Below the pieces are notes generated by a model. It was not told the origin of the DNA, did not search any database, and worked only from the letters and a program-made list of their open reading frames with translations. A DNA stretch of 64,000 nucleotides from Pomphorhynchus laevis (lineage: Eukaryota > Acanthocephala > Palaeacanthocephala > Echinorhynchida > Pomphorhynchidae): NCBI GenBank assembly GCA_012934845.2, contig WNNJ02003727.1:62001-126000 (forward strand), written 5' to 3'. Made by a program: the position numbers and the translations under genes. Below are positions 32,044-44,189 of this stretch, piece after piece (position 1 is the stretch's first letter; each line of letters opens with the position of its first letter).

Positions 32044-33600
32044 GGGCATACCATGGCACAGGACATAACAAGCCTATGTATGGAACTGCAAAAATTCATA
32101 AGAACACCGCTGATCCTCCATTAATGGCGATGATTCGGTTAATTTGTTTGGAGATATCATATGTTGGGGTTCCCATAGTAGATATAACTGCCCTTAATTA
32201 TATGTATCATTATTATCTTTATATGTATAATTTATCTACCAAACACATATTGCATAAGCTCCATCAAAGCATTCATCAACATAATTAAAACTCGAAACCT
32301 GAACGACTAATAACATCTATTGACGTCACAAACTTCTTTACAAATGTACCAGTCAACGAAACCATTGATATAATATAAGACTATGTATACATTAATCAAA
32401 ATATACTTCTGCAAGCTCCCCCGAAATAACCGAATCCACTCTGAGGCAACTTTTACGTATGTGCACAGCTGGAATGCCTTTTACAGTACCTGGTGGTAAA
32501 TTTTACCGACAGAATGATGGTGTATCAATGGGATGTGTCCTCGGTCCTACTTTCTCAAGTATTTACATGGGTCATCTGGAAAATAAAGTACTCGAGGAAA
32601 GCAAAACGTTTCCGATAAAAGTATATACCCGTTATGCCGATGATATATTTATCAGTTATGACGAGGCTATAGAAATGGAAAAGTTGAGAATTGCACTTGA
32701 AGCTGATTCATGCCTCAAATTTACTTACGAAAGTGAGGTTGACAATCTTATAAGCTTCCTGGATATTAAAATCACTCGATTACAAAATCGATTTCAAACC
32801 GACGTATATACAAAAACAACTAACTCGGGGAATACATGAATTATGCAAGTATCGCACCAGCCGTCTACCAACTAGCAATCGTCAAGACAATGCTCCATCG
32901 AGACTACATGATTTGCTCCAATAAAGATTTGTTCAATGCCGAGGTCGCAAGAATTAGATCAATGCTAACTAACAATAGTTACAACTTGCACCTGGTCGAC
33001 AAAACAAAACTTCATGCAGAAAATAAACACGAACCAGCTAAGCCAAAGAAACGATACAAGCAGCGGGAAAGTGTTAATTTATCATCAATGCATTGTAGAC
33101 ATAAGCTACGAGAGGTTCAATTGAGAAGTATATTAAAAACTGCTATCGATTATACTAAGACCGTTGAATTACGGATATTTCTCAGAATTAAGAAGTTACG
33201 CCACCTACTGATTAAGAATAACGAGCAAACTAATATCACCTAGTTATATGTTGTTTGTTTAATTCACATGTAGTGAAGCTGCATATAGCGCCAGTCAACC
33301 AAAATACATTGGTTACACAATACAGACATTAGCTAATCGATTAAAACAACACAAATACAAAGGCACCATCAAACAACACATAGAAGAGGAACACGGTAAG
33401 ATTCCAACCACACAGTTCATCCATGCAGATACAAAGACATTAAAACACGATGGTTTAGTCAACAACTTCCGAATCTTCGAATCGTTGCTGATCAAGAAAA
33501 AAAATCCTAACATCAATCGGAAAGATGAAGAGTTTGTACTCTTCGAATTTTTTGAATGGCATTGCAATCTTAGGGGTACGGTTATAATTGTCTCTAGGCT
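32044..33600 (+). mobile_element. Penelope-like element with RT and GIY-YIG parts
   Basis: In order these are MYGTAKIHKNTADPPLMA (32070), the RT core at 32459-32839 with NDGVSMGCVLGPTFSSIYM, TRYADDIFISYD and SFLDIKITRLQN, a thumb/linker frame at 32836-33243 rich in Lys/Arg, and a final segment from 33270 reading KYIGYTIQTLANRLKQHKYK and later NFRIFESLLIK. The last is the Y-I-G half and helix of the GIY-YIG nuclease that defines Penelope elements. The copy is broken in a few places. Its composition is less AT-rich than that of the other PLE family in the window, so it is a distinct lineage. Confidence 0.85.
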
Positions 33601-33845
33601 TAACGAAGTTTGCCTGGAGAACTTTGCCTGAAACCTTTTTGCCTTAAAAACTTTGTTTTATTTTTTCCAAACAAAATAATAAAGTCTCATCAGTGTGAGC
33701 CGCACTGATGAGATCACCCTGTGGTGATAAGTAGACTAAGGTCTAAACGCCCCATTGGGTGCTAGGCGTCTGTGGTAGGCGCATTCCGGGTTAAGCTTCC
33801 CGACGAAGGTTGTGAAAAAAGCATGCAGGTTTATACTTTCCTGTT
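33601..33845 (+). mobile_element. PLE 3' region with inverted CTCATCAGTG/CACTGATGAG
   Basis: CTCATCAGTG (33680-33689) and CACTGATGAG (about 33697-33706) form a perfect 10-bp stem around TGAGCCG. An ATCACC/GGTGAT stem follows, and a GC-richer tail reaches GAAGGTTGTGAAAAAAGCAT. PLE termini carry hammerhead motifs with the CTGATGAG core. A matching GAAAC was not found here. Confidence 0.5.
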
Positions 33846-34387
33846 TGTGTTAATTAAAAAAGTTTTATTGAAATTCTTTCTTAATACGTATATTCAACAA
33901 ATAATTCATATATTCAACAAATATATTTAATAAATACCTATGTATTTACAAACAATAATACATATATTCAATATATATTCAGATAAATTACTGATATGCG
34001 AATTTTATGCTGAATCATATAATTAATACATTACGTAACAAATGATTATTATGCACATCATAAATGTAGACCCAAATTAAATAGACCCTTTGAAGAATCA
34101 ATTTTTAATAATGCCTGAAGGGTTTCCTAGCTAAACCTACCAAACTGTGGTAAACTGTTTAATTAAAATAGGTCGCTCATTAATAATTGTTGTTTGCCCA
34201 CAAAATGCAAACAGCAATAAATAGGTCAATTTAATAATGTTCAAATAAGTACATAGACAAAAATCTGGTTTGTTCGCTTAGTTATTTGGGGCGATTGAAA
34301 GATATGCACCGATAAATTTGCTTCAACATTTTGATTTGCTAAATTGTGATATATAAACGACAACATTGAATTTAATTTTCCCGTTCT
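33846..34387. other. 5' flank of the EF-hand gene
   Basis: AT-rich, with no gene seen. A promoter cannot be placed. Confidence 0.4.
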
Positions 34388-37300
34388 ATGGATAAAAACA
34401 GGAATTGCATTATGTGTACACGATACTTTTTGATTTTGTCAAGCATAAGCTGCTGGGTTGCTTTTGGAAGCGTCTATCAAATAGAATCGATTAACGGAAG
34501 CATATGTAACTCTAGAATTAAACGTTTTACATGTTATCAATGTTATTATAATTTTAGGCAGTTCTGACATTGCTGAATCTGATTCTAAACGACAAAGTGA
34601 TGAACGCGCTGACCTCATTGAACAAATCATTATATTAGCAGACACAAATAAAGATGCAATCTTAAACCAAAGCGAACTACTAGATTTTCTACAGAGTAGA
34701 ATCGAGTAAGTAAAAGATTAATTTTCTTCAATAATTTATTGAAGAAATATTGATCTTATAGAAGGAAATTACAACTTTTTGGTGTGTTTTTATTTACAAC
34801 TTTAATATGAGATATAGTGAAAATAACTGGTGTTGATCGTTATTTAAATTATGCCTTTAATCCATTTAGCACTTGAAAGGATAACAAATTTATCTATATT
34901 AACAATTAAAATTAAAATTGACTGAAATGTTGGTCCATTTGTTTTTAAATTTAGAATTTTTGAATCAATGTTAGTATCATTAGTTTGAATCACGACATTA
35001 AAAATCATTAAAAATCACGTCATTTAAATCACTTCATCAATTTCAACTTGGCCACATAAATTAGATTAGCTAATTGAGTCTACGTATTTTATATTATTTA
35101 TAAATAAAATATTATGCTAAATAAAATTTAAATAAAAATTATAAATAATAATAAATAATAAATAATTGTTATAAAGGATTTCATATAATTTATATCAAGA
35201 AATATTTAAGAAATATTTACAATTAGTAATTAAAGTGTGCTTTAATTACTTTAAGTAAGCAATTAAAATTTACTTAAATTTTAAATGCCTGAGCTTTGCT
35301 TAATAAATTTGATCAGATAACTGAGTCTACGTATTTTATACGATATATAAATAAAAATTGAAAAATAATAAATAATTATATGAGATTTAATACAATTTAT
35401 ATTTATATCAGGTTAAAATTTAAAATATAAATATAAAAAATACAATTTTTATGAATTAACTAATAAATAACAAATTATACGTAAGAATATAAGTATATAA
35501 GATACAAAATCAACATTAATGTTAGAAGTAAAAATAAGATTGCATATCCAACTTGTAAGATTGTATACAATAATATAAGATTATATAAGATTTAATATAA
35601 TTTATATTTATATCAAGTTAAAATATAAAATTGAAATCTAAAATAAAAGCCAATTTTTATAAATTAACTAATAAAGAACAGACAATTTATCAGAATAATG
35701 AATAGAGGTCATCACGGGGAACTGCTCTGCAATCAAGTTTATAAAATTTATATTTATAACGATACAATTTATAATTGAAATTTAATATAAAAGCCAATTT
35801 TTATTAATTGACTAATAAATAATATACGATGTATAGAGGTCGTCAAAAAGAAATTAATTTCTTTCTAAACGAATTGATTTCTTAACGTATTAAGAAACAG
35901 ATTTTGCAATCAAGAACATATTTGTAATAAAAAAAACATTTATGCTTCTGAACAAATATATTTTACATATTATTTTATTTATAAAATAGATTGCTGCAAA
36001 TACTGCTAGCAAAATACTATACATTGTATGTGCTTTGCTTGCTTTGATAAAGTTAATTATTATGAAAGGTAAAAATAATTATATAATCAAATAATTATTT
36101 TAATTTAAAAACTATAAATATAAAAAAGAAGGCCTTAACCGTATATATTTTTTCATTTAGAAGAAAATTTATAATTTACAAGAAAGCTGAATTCCGATAT
36201 ATTTTACTATGAAAATTAATTACCATTGAATATCATAGACTAAAAATCTTAAAGTCAAAATATACGTTCCGAATTCGACGAGATTAAATTGCAGCCTGTT
36301 CAAATTCTTGTACATGACAAAAACCGTTATTAAGTACGGCTTTGTTGCGAAATCCGTACTTAATGTATCACAGTTTTATGTCCTTATGTTGCTGTCTTGA
36401 ACTCATGTATTTGTGATGAACTTATTTATTATGATTTATTCATTATGAGTCATAAAGTAAATATTCTTAAGATAGATATAATTTTGGAAATTGCTTCCGG
36501 TGAACATTTAAGTAAAGAATTATTAAGAATTCTTCATTTTGCCCTTAAATTTTAAGATATCAGATTGCTTGTCGTATTTAGCATGTCCATTCATAATAAT
36601 GACAAATACAAACTTTAATCTTGACATTTGACTAATTGAATTGGTAATAATTTAATAATTTAGTAATCGAAAACAAGCGAATTTACAAGATTTATGCCGC
36701 GATATTGGAGATGAAAGAAATCCCCGTTTTATGGGATATTTTTTGGCAAGATACGGTCAAAGATCGGGCAGTCTTTTGGATGATGTAAGTAAAATATTTG
36801 TTTATTATAAAAATGTGTCATAAAGACATAAATATATCATTCAGATCTAATAATCTATAATTAGATTTATTATTAAACATTAATTTAATCTAATTATTTA
36901 ATCTAATTTTATTTAATTCGGATATAAATTGAATTTCTGTTTGAATCTTAAAAATGAAATACTAAATGATTGAACATTCCTTAAAATAAAAATATACAAT
37001 TTCTTATTTATTCAATTAACAATTTATTATTAATATAAAAATGTCAGTAAAAGCTGTTAGAAGGGAGATTAATTCGAAAATTTAAGTTCGTTTCGGAAGG
37101 TCGAAAGGTAAAGAACAAAAGATACGAAATCGACTGACATGGACGATTGCACAGCGGATACGGACAAGCTTTTTCCACCAATCCGACGATCAATAGAACA
37201 TACTATCTACAAATCAAACTAATATTTTTAATATTTGTTTATAAATATAGTACTCTCTTTAAAATTCTGTAAAATGTTATGGTAGATCTAACTAATCTCA

Positions 37301-40300
37301 TTTGAGATTGCATAATCTCATATCTTTTACAACTTCAATCATTTCGCTTCTTTGACGAAGAAGCGAAAGGAATTTCGCTTCTATGTTATTCCGTTATTTG
37401 CCACTTAGTTATTTTATGTTGCTTAAAATTATTATACATCGTCTGTTATTTATTCTCATACATCGTCTGTTATTTATCTGTTTTTATCGACAACTATTTT
37501 AAAATGTTAATAATGATCCATGATTGATAAATAATTATTGGAACTGGATCAAAGAAAGAAAATTTTATTTGATATTTCGGTAACTTCTGTTAGCATCTTC
37601 TGAAGATACTAACAGAAGTTAGCATCTCGTAAGAAGACCTGAATACAATCTGGCTCGTGAATACAATCTGGGTCAACTCCGCAGAAAGACCCAAGCATAA
37701 AATCCAACGCTTTGTCATTTGAAATAGTCGTATCAAGTCAATCTCAGTGTCCATATTGAATTCGTCAAACGAAGGACTATTATTTATTCATTCTATTTCT
37801 AATCGTCAATTAACCACATCTCTAAAACAACTACACAATAATTATTCTTCCACAAATCTTCCCCCTTAAACACCACATTGCCAAACATAAACATCAAGTC
37901 AAGTTCTAATAGTCAATTCGGTAACTTCTGTCAGCATCTTCAGAAAATTACAATTGTAATTTTCTGAATATGCTAACAGAAGTTAGCGAAATATCAATAA
38001 AAAATATTCCTCTTTTCTTTGATCCAGCTCCAATGATTCTTTATTAACTTTTATTTTAAATTTCAATTTTCAATTTTAACTTGATATAAATATAAATTCT
38101 TTAAAATCTTATATAATTGTTTATTATTTATCTTTATTTTTTATTTATATAAAGTATAAAATACGTTGATCTAGTTATCTGATCTGATTTGTTCTACTTA
38201 CAAGTTATTATTGACTTGTGGACTTTGATACATTCAGAATACATTTATGCTGCTATGTTAGGTAATAATAGGATAACATAGCAATTCCTCCTGATGATCT
38301 GTAATCCTTATTCTTATCCAACTTCTGTTATTTATTAGTCAATTTATAAATATTGACTTTTATTTTAAATTTTAATTTTTTATTTAAACTTGATATAAAT
38401 AATATATAATGTTATAACAATTATTTATTATTTATAATTATTTATTATTTATTTTTTTGAAAATTAAATTTATAAATAAAAAAGCCCAAACAGTAAGTCC
38501 CATAGCGGGTAAAATTATAAAATAATTGATTAAAGTTTCCATCCTCCATTTAATGAACAGCTGTCATGCTGCTTTATTATTTAATTATCAAATTTATTAT
38601 TTATAATTAATTATTAAATTCTGATTTTGCGTCATCAAATTTTTGATTGTGCAAATCTACTATTAAAATATATTATTGATATACTATACTCAATAATAAT
38701 TTCAATTTTAATAAATAATTTCAATTTTAAATTAAATCGTTATATAAATATAATAATACTAAACCCATAATCTTCTTCCAATTCAAATATATAGTTATTA
38801 CAGGAACAAAGAGGCAGAAGAAAATATCTTTTATTTGATAAAATTTCTATATTTCGATAGCTTCTGCTATCATCATCAGGATTACAATTATTGTAATCCT
38901 GATGATGATAGCAGGAGCTATCGAAACATAGATTTTTTTATCAAATAAAGGATATTTTCTTCTTCGTTCATGTAATAATTATATATTTGAAATGGAAGAA
39001 GATTGTTGGTTTAGTATTTATTAGTTAATTTATTACAAATTTAAGACGATTATGCAAATGATACTAGAGCGAATGAGGTACTAGGTGATATTTCGATAAT
39101 TTTTACTTCTTTGTTCCTGTAATGACTATATATAAATATAAATTGTATAAAATCTTATAATGCTTCATTATTTATAATTATTTATCTTTATATTTGATAT
39201 ATAAAATACCACTACTCAGTTATCTGATCTGATTTGTTCTACTGACAAGTTATTATTGACCTGTGGACTTTGTTTCCCCGGTAATATAGCCTCAATCAGA
39301 AATACTAAAAATATGTATTATTGATACGGCATTTTTTTCGCTATTTATTTAATATAAATCAATAAACTATTATTATAATAAATTATTATTATAATAAATT
39401 TAAACTATTCAACGAATTTTTTTAATTAAAAAAGCGAAATTTTTAAATATTCAGGAACAATCAGGTATAGTTGAACGACATAAAAATTTATTTTGATATT
39501 TCTCTTATAACTACAAGAATATTCTGAAATTAATCAAATTAATTTACTAGCGAAATAGTTAGTAATAAAATTACTAACTATTTAGTAATAAAATTAGTTA
39601 CTAGCGAAATATCAGAATAATTTTTGTTGTCGTTCAACCAAACCTGATTGTTCAAATTTAAAAATTTAAAATACAGATCAGGATAGACATATTCTAACAA
39701 TATACTTTGTATTTGAATAAGGTACACTAAATAATAAAATTTCATCAAGGTAAACAGGTTATTAGCGTGTATTTGGCCCCTCTCCTGTATTGGGTCGAGG
39801 AGTTAGGGGCCGAAACCTGATAGCATAGCAATTCCTCCTGATGACCTCTAATTCTTATTCTGATACAACGTCTGTTATTTGTTAGTCATTCATAAAAATA
39901 ACTCTTATTTTAAATTTTAATATTTTATTTTAACTTGATCTAAATTATAGAAAATCTTAAAACAATTATTTATTTTAATATTTAATTATTAAATTTTGAT
40001 TTAGCATTATTATGTTTTGTTTATTTTATAATTATATTAAATACGTAGACTTAGTTAGATGATTTGATTGGTATATAAGCCAAATATAAAGCAGCATTTC
40101 GGCGACAAGGAGTTCAGCAGAAGCAGTAACATGACCGAAACACGAAATGTATGCGTGGGCTCACTGCTGATGAGGTCCACCCACGCTGCTGATTGTAGTG
40201 TACAGTGATGCTGATAGGATTTAAATACGTAGACTCAGTTAGCTTTATATATTTACTTGTATTTTTACTTGTATAATAAGTATATTATTTATACTTTATA

Positions 40301-43300
40301 CTTTGTATACTTGGTATTTTTATAGTAACCTAGTTTAAAATATGTATCTATTAAATTATTTAAATGATTTTGAAGAAAGCCAATATCATTACATATTGTT
40401 GCAATTCTTAAAATTTCATTATTTAATGTATTATATTTTATATTATATGGTATGCATGAATGCTCATGCAAAAATATGTTAAAATAATTTATAGCGAGTC
40501 ATGTATAGTTGATTATTCTAAAACAGCAAATTCTAAATAACCGTTTAAATAAATTGACATTTATGGATAATAAATGATATATTTTGTATTTAAATAAGAT
40601 ACTACATAATCAAATTTCATTGGAGGAAATACGCCATAAGCGCTTATTTAGGGGCCGAAACCTAATAGCATAGCAGTTCCTCCTGATGACCTCTAATCCT
40701 TATTCTGATACAACGTCTGTTATTTATTAGTCAATTCATAGAAATATGATTTTCATTTAAAATTTTAACTTTATGATTTATTGTAAATCATATAGTTTCT
40801 TATATCATTAGCATGTATTTGGCCCGCTGCTATGTTGGGTAGAGGAGTTAGGGGCCGAAACCAAATAGCATTGCAGTTCCCCCTGATGACCTCTAATTCT
40901 TATTCTGATACAACGTCAGTTATTTATTAGTCAATTCATAAAAATGACGTTTATTTTAAATTTCAATTTTTTATTTTAACTTGATTTAAATTATAGAAAA
41001 TCTAAAAACAATTATTAATTTTATTATTTAATTATTAAATTTTGATTTAGCATTATTATGTTTTGTTTATTATTAATTATTAATAATTATTAATAATTAT
41101 TTATTATTTATCTTTATTTTTATTTAAATATCCTATAAAATACGTAAACTCAGTTATATGATCTAATTTGTGCATAGATAGCAGACAGCTCGCAATACTA
41201 CAATTTCCCACTTTCTATTGATCACACAGTAACCAAATCCGTAAGTTGCAATTTCGATTTCGTTTAAATTATTTTGTGTTAAAACAGTTCTACAATAGAG
41301 ATTATAAGAAATGGCAAAGTCTAAGACATTTACCTTGTAAAAAGCGCGTTGCTGCTATTATATCAGGAGATTGGACAAACGAAATATTCGCTAGCTCTGA
41401 TTTAGATAATGATAATGCAATTACAATGGATGAATTTTATTATTCCTCAGGTATAAAACTCTGGCTTGCATTAATCTGGCTAGTTAAAAACGTTTACTAA
41501 ATTTTACAATTCCATACTTCTGATAAAAAAATAAAGTGAATATTTAATGGCTTAGCACTAAATATATAAATATTCATGTATTATAAGATAATAAAGAGGC
41601 TTTATTAAGCCATGCGCTACCCTTTTAGCCAAATTTAAAAAGTTACATGCAATATAGTATATAGCAATTATTAATTATTAATTAATTTATTTTCATTTGT
41701 CATTATTTTAAATTTATAAATAATAAAATACGTAATAATATATTATTAATATAAAATATTATTAATATAAATTATTAATAATTTATATTATTAATATATT
41801 TATATTAATAATATGAAATACGTATACTCGGCTACCTGATTTGATAATATATAATTATATAATATTTATTTAGCCAACTATAATATATTATATAATATAT
41901 AATATAATATTATAATATATACATTATAATTTCATTTTAGTCTTGTGGATTACGCATATTGCTGGATTATTATAGACTCAAGGAAAAAAGTTGTTATTTT
42001 GTTGAAAAGCTTTCGATCGTTTAGATAAATATCTTGTAAAGGATCTAAACGATAAAAAGCTCGTTAACAAAATAAAATTTTTTTCCTTGAGTCTAATATA
42101 ATCCAGAAATAAGCATTATATATAATGCTTTTAATCATCTAGATCCTTTTTTCCTCGAGTCAATAATAATTCCAGAAATATGTATAATATATATAATCAG
42201 CTAACTATATTTCAGTTAGCTATTTGATATACAATAAAGTATATAATATATGATAGTTTTAAAAGGCATTAATTTATTTGACGTTTTGATCAATCTCAAT
42301 GACCCTTTTCAAGAACGAAAGGGTCGCAGACTGAAAAGATCATTGAGATTAGCCGAAACGTCAAATAAATTATGTTAATGTTCACATTAACATAATTGGC
42401 TCTCGAATGTAATTCTATCAGATAATAATATAATTTTTTTTATATATTTGTAATATTGACTATAGTATATATTATAATATTATATTATATTATAGTATAA
42501 TATTATATATAATATTATTACATCAAAATTTATATTACTGTTTAATCAAGTATTTTATGAGCGACTTAGCGGCACGGGTATTTATGATATATATTAGACA
42601 TAAATCATCTAAATCTGTTGAAAACGGACATATATCAATCCCATATCGACATTTTTAATTGGTAAATCATCTTTGATTTTATTTGCATCTATGATTCTAT
42701 TGTAGTTCAATGTAAATAGATATAACTTACATGACTAAACTATGAGTCATAGCTAATCATGCTATTGTGCTTAAGTACTTCTTGCATATTAATAAATCGC
42801 ATGACCCGACCAATTTTCAATTTCTTCAATAAGTGCATATTATATCATCATTATAATATTCAACCGAATATTAAAAGTGCATTAATGGTTTTTTCGACAA
42901 TTGCCATAATATCGATTTCGACACAAAATTACTAAACTAGATGTGTTTTGTAAACGGATTTATAGAATCGCAGTGATAGTAAATAGTCTTTGCTATAAAA
43001 TTGAAATATAAACTAGTCATAAAGTCTTTAAATTTGTAAATTAATATTAAAATCGCATGCATATTAGACAGTTTAAATAATTAAATAATTAAATAATTTA
43101 ATCATAATTAAAAATAACCTCGTTTATTGACTCGTTTGTTTTTAAATCTAAAATTTTGGAGCATGATCAATAAAATACGAATTTATTTTTATATTTCACT
43201 TGTTGCTGCTATCACCATCACAGAAACAAAACGTTTCCGCTTCTGTATTAAAATTTATGTAACGAACGTTTTGATTCTGATTATTCTCTTCTGATGTACG

Positions 43301-43951
43301 TTTTGTGTTTGCTTTCGCTAGCAGCAGCTAGCGAATTGCAAAAATAAAATATTGCTTTACTGATCTTTCTCAAATGAATTCAAAATTAAACATATTTTTA
43401 GTTTAAAAAATGTCACTGTTAAACTAATCGTTTCTCTCGAAATTTTCGAATTTCTTTTCTGTTAACTTTTGTAGCTTTTAAAAAAGTTAACTTTTATTAA
43501 CTTTTAAATAGCCTTTAAGCTATTTACTAATATAAACTGAATAGTAAATGGTTTATCCGTTTAAAACTAGAATAATTTTACGAATATGAAAAAATAATAA
43601 TATTTTGATCAATTTTAATGACGACTTTTTTTCAAATAAGGGTTACAGCAGCTATGGCACAAACTTCAATCACTCAGTCCTCGACATACATTCCTTACAA
43701 GAAAGGATATGTCTAAGATTCGATCTTTAAATGAAATAAAACCATTAGTCAAATCGATATTTCCATTTGAATCTTTACCAATCGATGAAGCAAAATCCAA
43801 ACTAATTGCTAAACGAGCGATTCTCAATGCTATCACGTCAAATGATAATTTACCTAGATATTATCATGGATGCGCTGATTCGACAAGGAGGAGTTACGAC
43901 TCTATTTCAGTATCGTGGGATGTTAGACCACTGGATACATATTTATTGTAA
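34388..43951 (+). CDS. Predicted secreted EF-hand calcium-binding protein, five exons
   Basis: The exons are 34388-34505, 34558-34705, 36664-36784, 41288-41450 and 43641-43951. Each junction is GT-AG, and the phases (1,2,0,1) join one frame of 286 codons plus stop. Residues 9-27 (starting at the second ATG, MCTRYFLILSS...) look like a signal peptide. Residues 68-79 (DTNKDAILNQSE) and 167-178 (DLDNDNAITMDE) are canonical 12-residue EF-hand loops with acidic positions 1, 3/5 and 12. Residues 180-286 are basic, without a domain I recognise, and the C-terminus (DTYLL) lacks an ER-retention signal. I therefore infer a secreted or membrane-associated calcium binder. The family is unknown to me. Introns 2-4 are full of foldback and Rep-A elements. 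The exon set is inferred from frames and splice sites, not transcripts. Confidence 0.75.
34506..34557 (+). other. 52-nt intron 1 of the EF-hand gene
   Basis: GTAACT donor and ATTTTAG acceptor. Removing it links the signal-peptide exon (ending ATA T) to the EF-hand frame as a Cys codon (phase 1). Without it the frame stops at once. Confidence 0.7.
34706..36663 (+). other. Intron 2 of the EF-hand gene with Rep-A copies
   Basis: Donor GTAAGT, acceptor ATTTAG. It holds Rep-A copies in minus orientation (right ends at 35072-35090 and 35315-35335) and an 11-bp inverted repeat ATTAAGTACGG/CCGTACTTAAT (36329-36339, 36354-36364). Confidence 0.65.
38758..39025. repeat. Foldback element of about 267 bp (copy 2)
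   Basis: Same element as 13366-13632. The right arm reads CTGATGA (38899-38905), T, a perfect GATAGC-AGGA-GCTATC stem, then GAAAC (38923-38927). Confidence 0.85.
39440..39665. repeat. Foldback element of about 225 bp
   Basis: The ends AACAATCAGGT.TAGTTGAACGACA and their complement enclose arms with TTTATTTTGATATTTC / GAAATATCAGAATAATTTTT and a TAGTTAGTAA..TTACTAACTA core. The right arm ends the core with ACTAGCGAAATATC, again CGAAAT after a stem. Confidence 0.8.
39700..40070 (+). repeat. Rep-A copy, plus orientation
   Basis: Left end at TTTGTATTTGAATAAGGTAC, GGTCGAGGAGTTAGGGGCCG at 39793-39812, right end ATACGTAGACTTAGTTAGAT near 40040. Confidence 0.75.
40080..40215 (+). mobile_element. PLE terminal-repeat piece with both hammerhead core boxes
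   Basis: GACCGAAAC (about 40131-40139) is followed by ACGAAATGTA, then CTGATGAGGTC (about 40167-40177). GACC pairs with GGTC as stem II, and ACA/TGT can form a short stem III before GTA. Independently, GCGTGGG (40153-40159) pairs perfectly with CCCACGC. The piece is GC-richer than its surroundings. Hammerhead motifs in PLE terminal repeats are an established finding. Activity here is not shown. Confidence 0.5.
40240..40500 (-). mobile_element. AT-rich PLE C-terminal fragment, minus strand
   Basis: [39 protein letters not shown] and YFKLGYYKN form the conserved post-RT block. The same block is at 48530-48780 and 49127-49450. Confidence 0.7.
40555..41175 (+). repeat. Two adjoining Rep-A copies
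   Basis: The first starts at TATTTTGTATTTAAATAAG (40577) with TTAGGGGCCGAAACC at 40649. A second begins near 40805 with GCTGCTATGTTGGGTAGAGG and runs to the right end ATACGTAAACTCAGTTATAT at 41141. They lie in EF-hand intron 3, just before exon 4. Confidence 0.7.
41962..42106. repeat. Foldback element of about 145 bp
   Basis: CTGGATTAT.ATAGACTC AAGGAAAAAA at the left and its complement at the right, with internal pairs AAGCTTT, ATCGTTTAGAT and AACAAAAT. A third partial arm lies at 42143-42178. Confidence 0.85.
42270..42372. repeat. Foldback element of about 103 bp with inner GACCCTTT stem
   Basis: AATTTATTTGACGTTT and AATCTCAATGA on the left are complementary to TCATTGAGATT and AAACGTCAAATAAATT on the right. 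GACCCTTT/AAAGGGTC (42301-42325) forms an inner hairpin, and GCCGAAACG sits at the end of the right arm. Confidence 0.85.
43175..43365. repeat. Decayed foldback element
   Basis: AATTTATTTTTATATTTCAC...GCTGCTATC on the left is partly complementary to GCTAGCAGCAGCTAGCGAA...AAAAATAAAAT on the right. The right arm has a near-perfect GCTAGCAGCAGCTAGC stem. Confidence 0.55.
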
Positions 43952-43980
43952 TTATCTGTGAATAATTTTAGAATGCAATT

Positions 43981-43986
43981 AATAAA
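43981..43986 (+). promoter_or_regulatory. AATAAA polyadenylation signal of the EF-hand gene
   Basis: Lies about 30 bases after the stop codon at 43949-43951. This is short but plausible in a compact 3' UTR. Confidence 0.45.
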
Positions 43987-44189
43987 TATTCAATGTTTTA
44001 AATTTGCATTTTTATGTTAGGGAGCATAGCTCAAAAGACCTTCACAAATTGCAACAAAAAGAGAGTAGAATATTAAAAAAATGTAATATAAACTTTAGAT
44101 AGTTTAGAGATGTCACGAACATAATTTATTTGCATGTTAAACTACTTTGATATACAAGATATATAAACTCTAACATTTCATGCAAGATA

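Larger units (their letters stand above)
37875..39880. repeat. Long direct repeat, copy 2, inside EF-hand intron 3
   Basis: Nearly identical to 12485-13960. It contains the CAATTG-centred hairpin (37910-37990), Rep-A pieces and a foldback (38758-39025). At about 39127-39705 it has roughly 580 bases not in copy 1, including a separate foldback (39440-39665). It then rejoins at TTTGAATAAGGTACAC and continues into a Rep-A copy that ends near 40070. Confidence 0.85.
41451..43640 (+). other. Intron 4 of the EF-hand gene, rich in foldbacks
   Basis: Donor GTATAA, acceptor CAAATAAG. It contains foldbacks at 41962-42106, 42270-42372 and 43175-43365, and long TA-rich runs. Its last 40 bases (TTTTGATCAATTTTAATGAC, then the T-run before the acceptor) resemble the left arm of the 42270 foldback, so the splice acceptor may derive from a repeat. 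Confidence 0.6.

Noticed and set aside
34439-34645. Minus-strand frame over the first EF-hand exons
   Set aside because: It is the complement of exons 1-2. The plus strand has signal peptide, EF-hand loop and splice phases.
41246-41500. A separate 84-residue gene with one EF-hand
   Set aside because: It is bounded by a CAG acceptor and a GT donor whose phases fit the neighbouring EF-hand exons. It is exon 4.
43709-43951. Independent 80-residue gene
   Set aside because: The same frame opens at 43641 right after an AG acceptor in the phase required by exon 4, so it is the last EF-hand exon.
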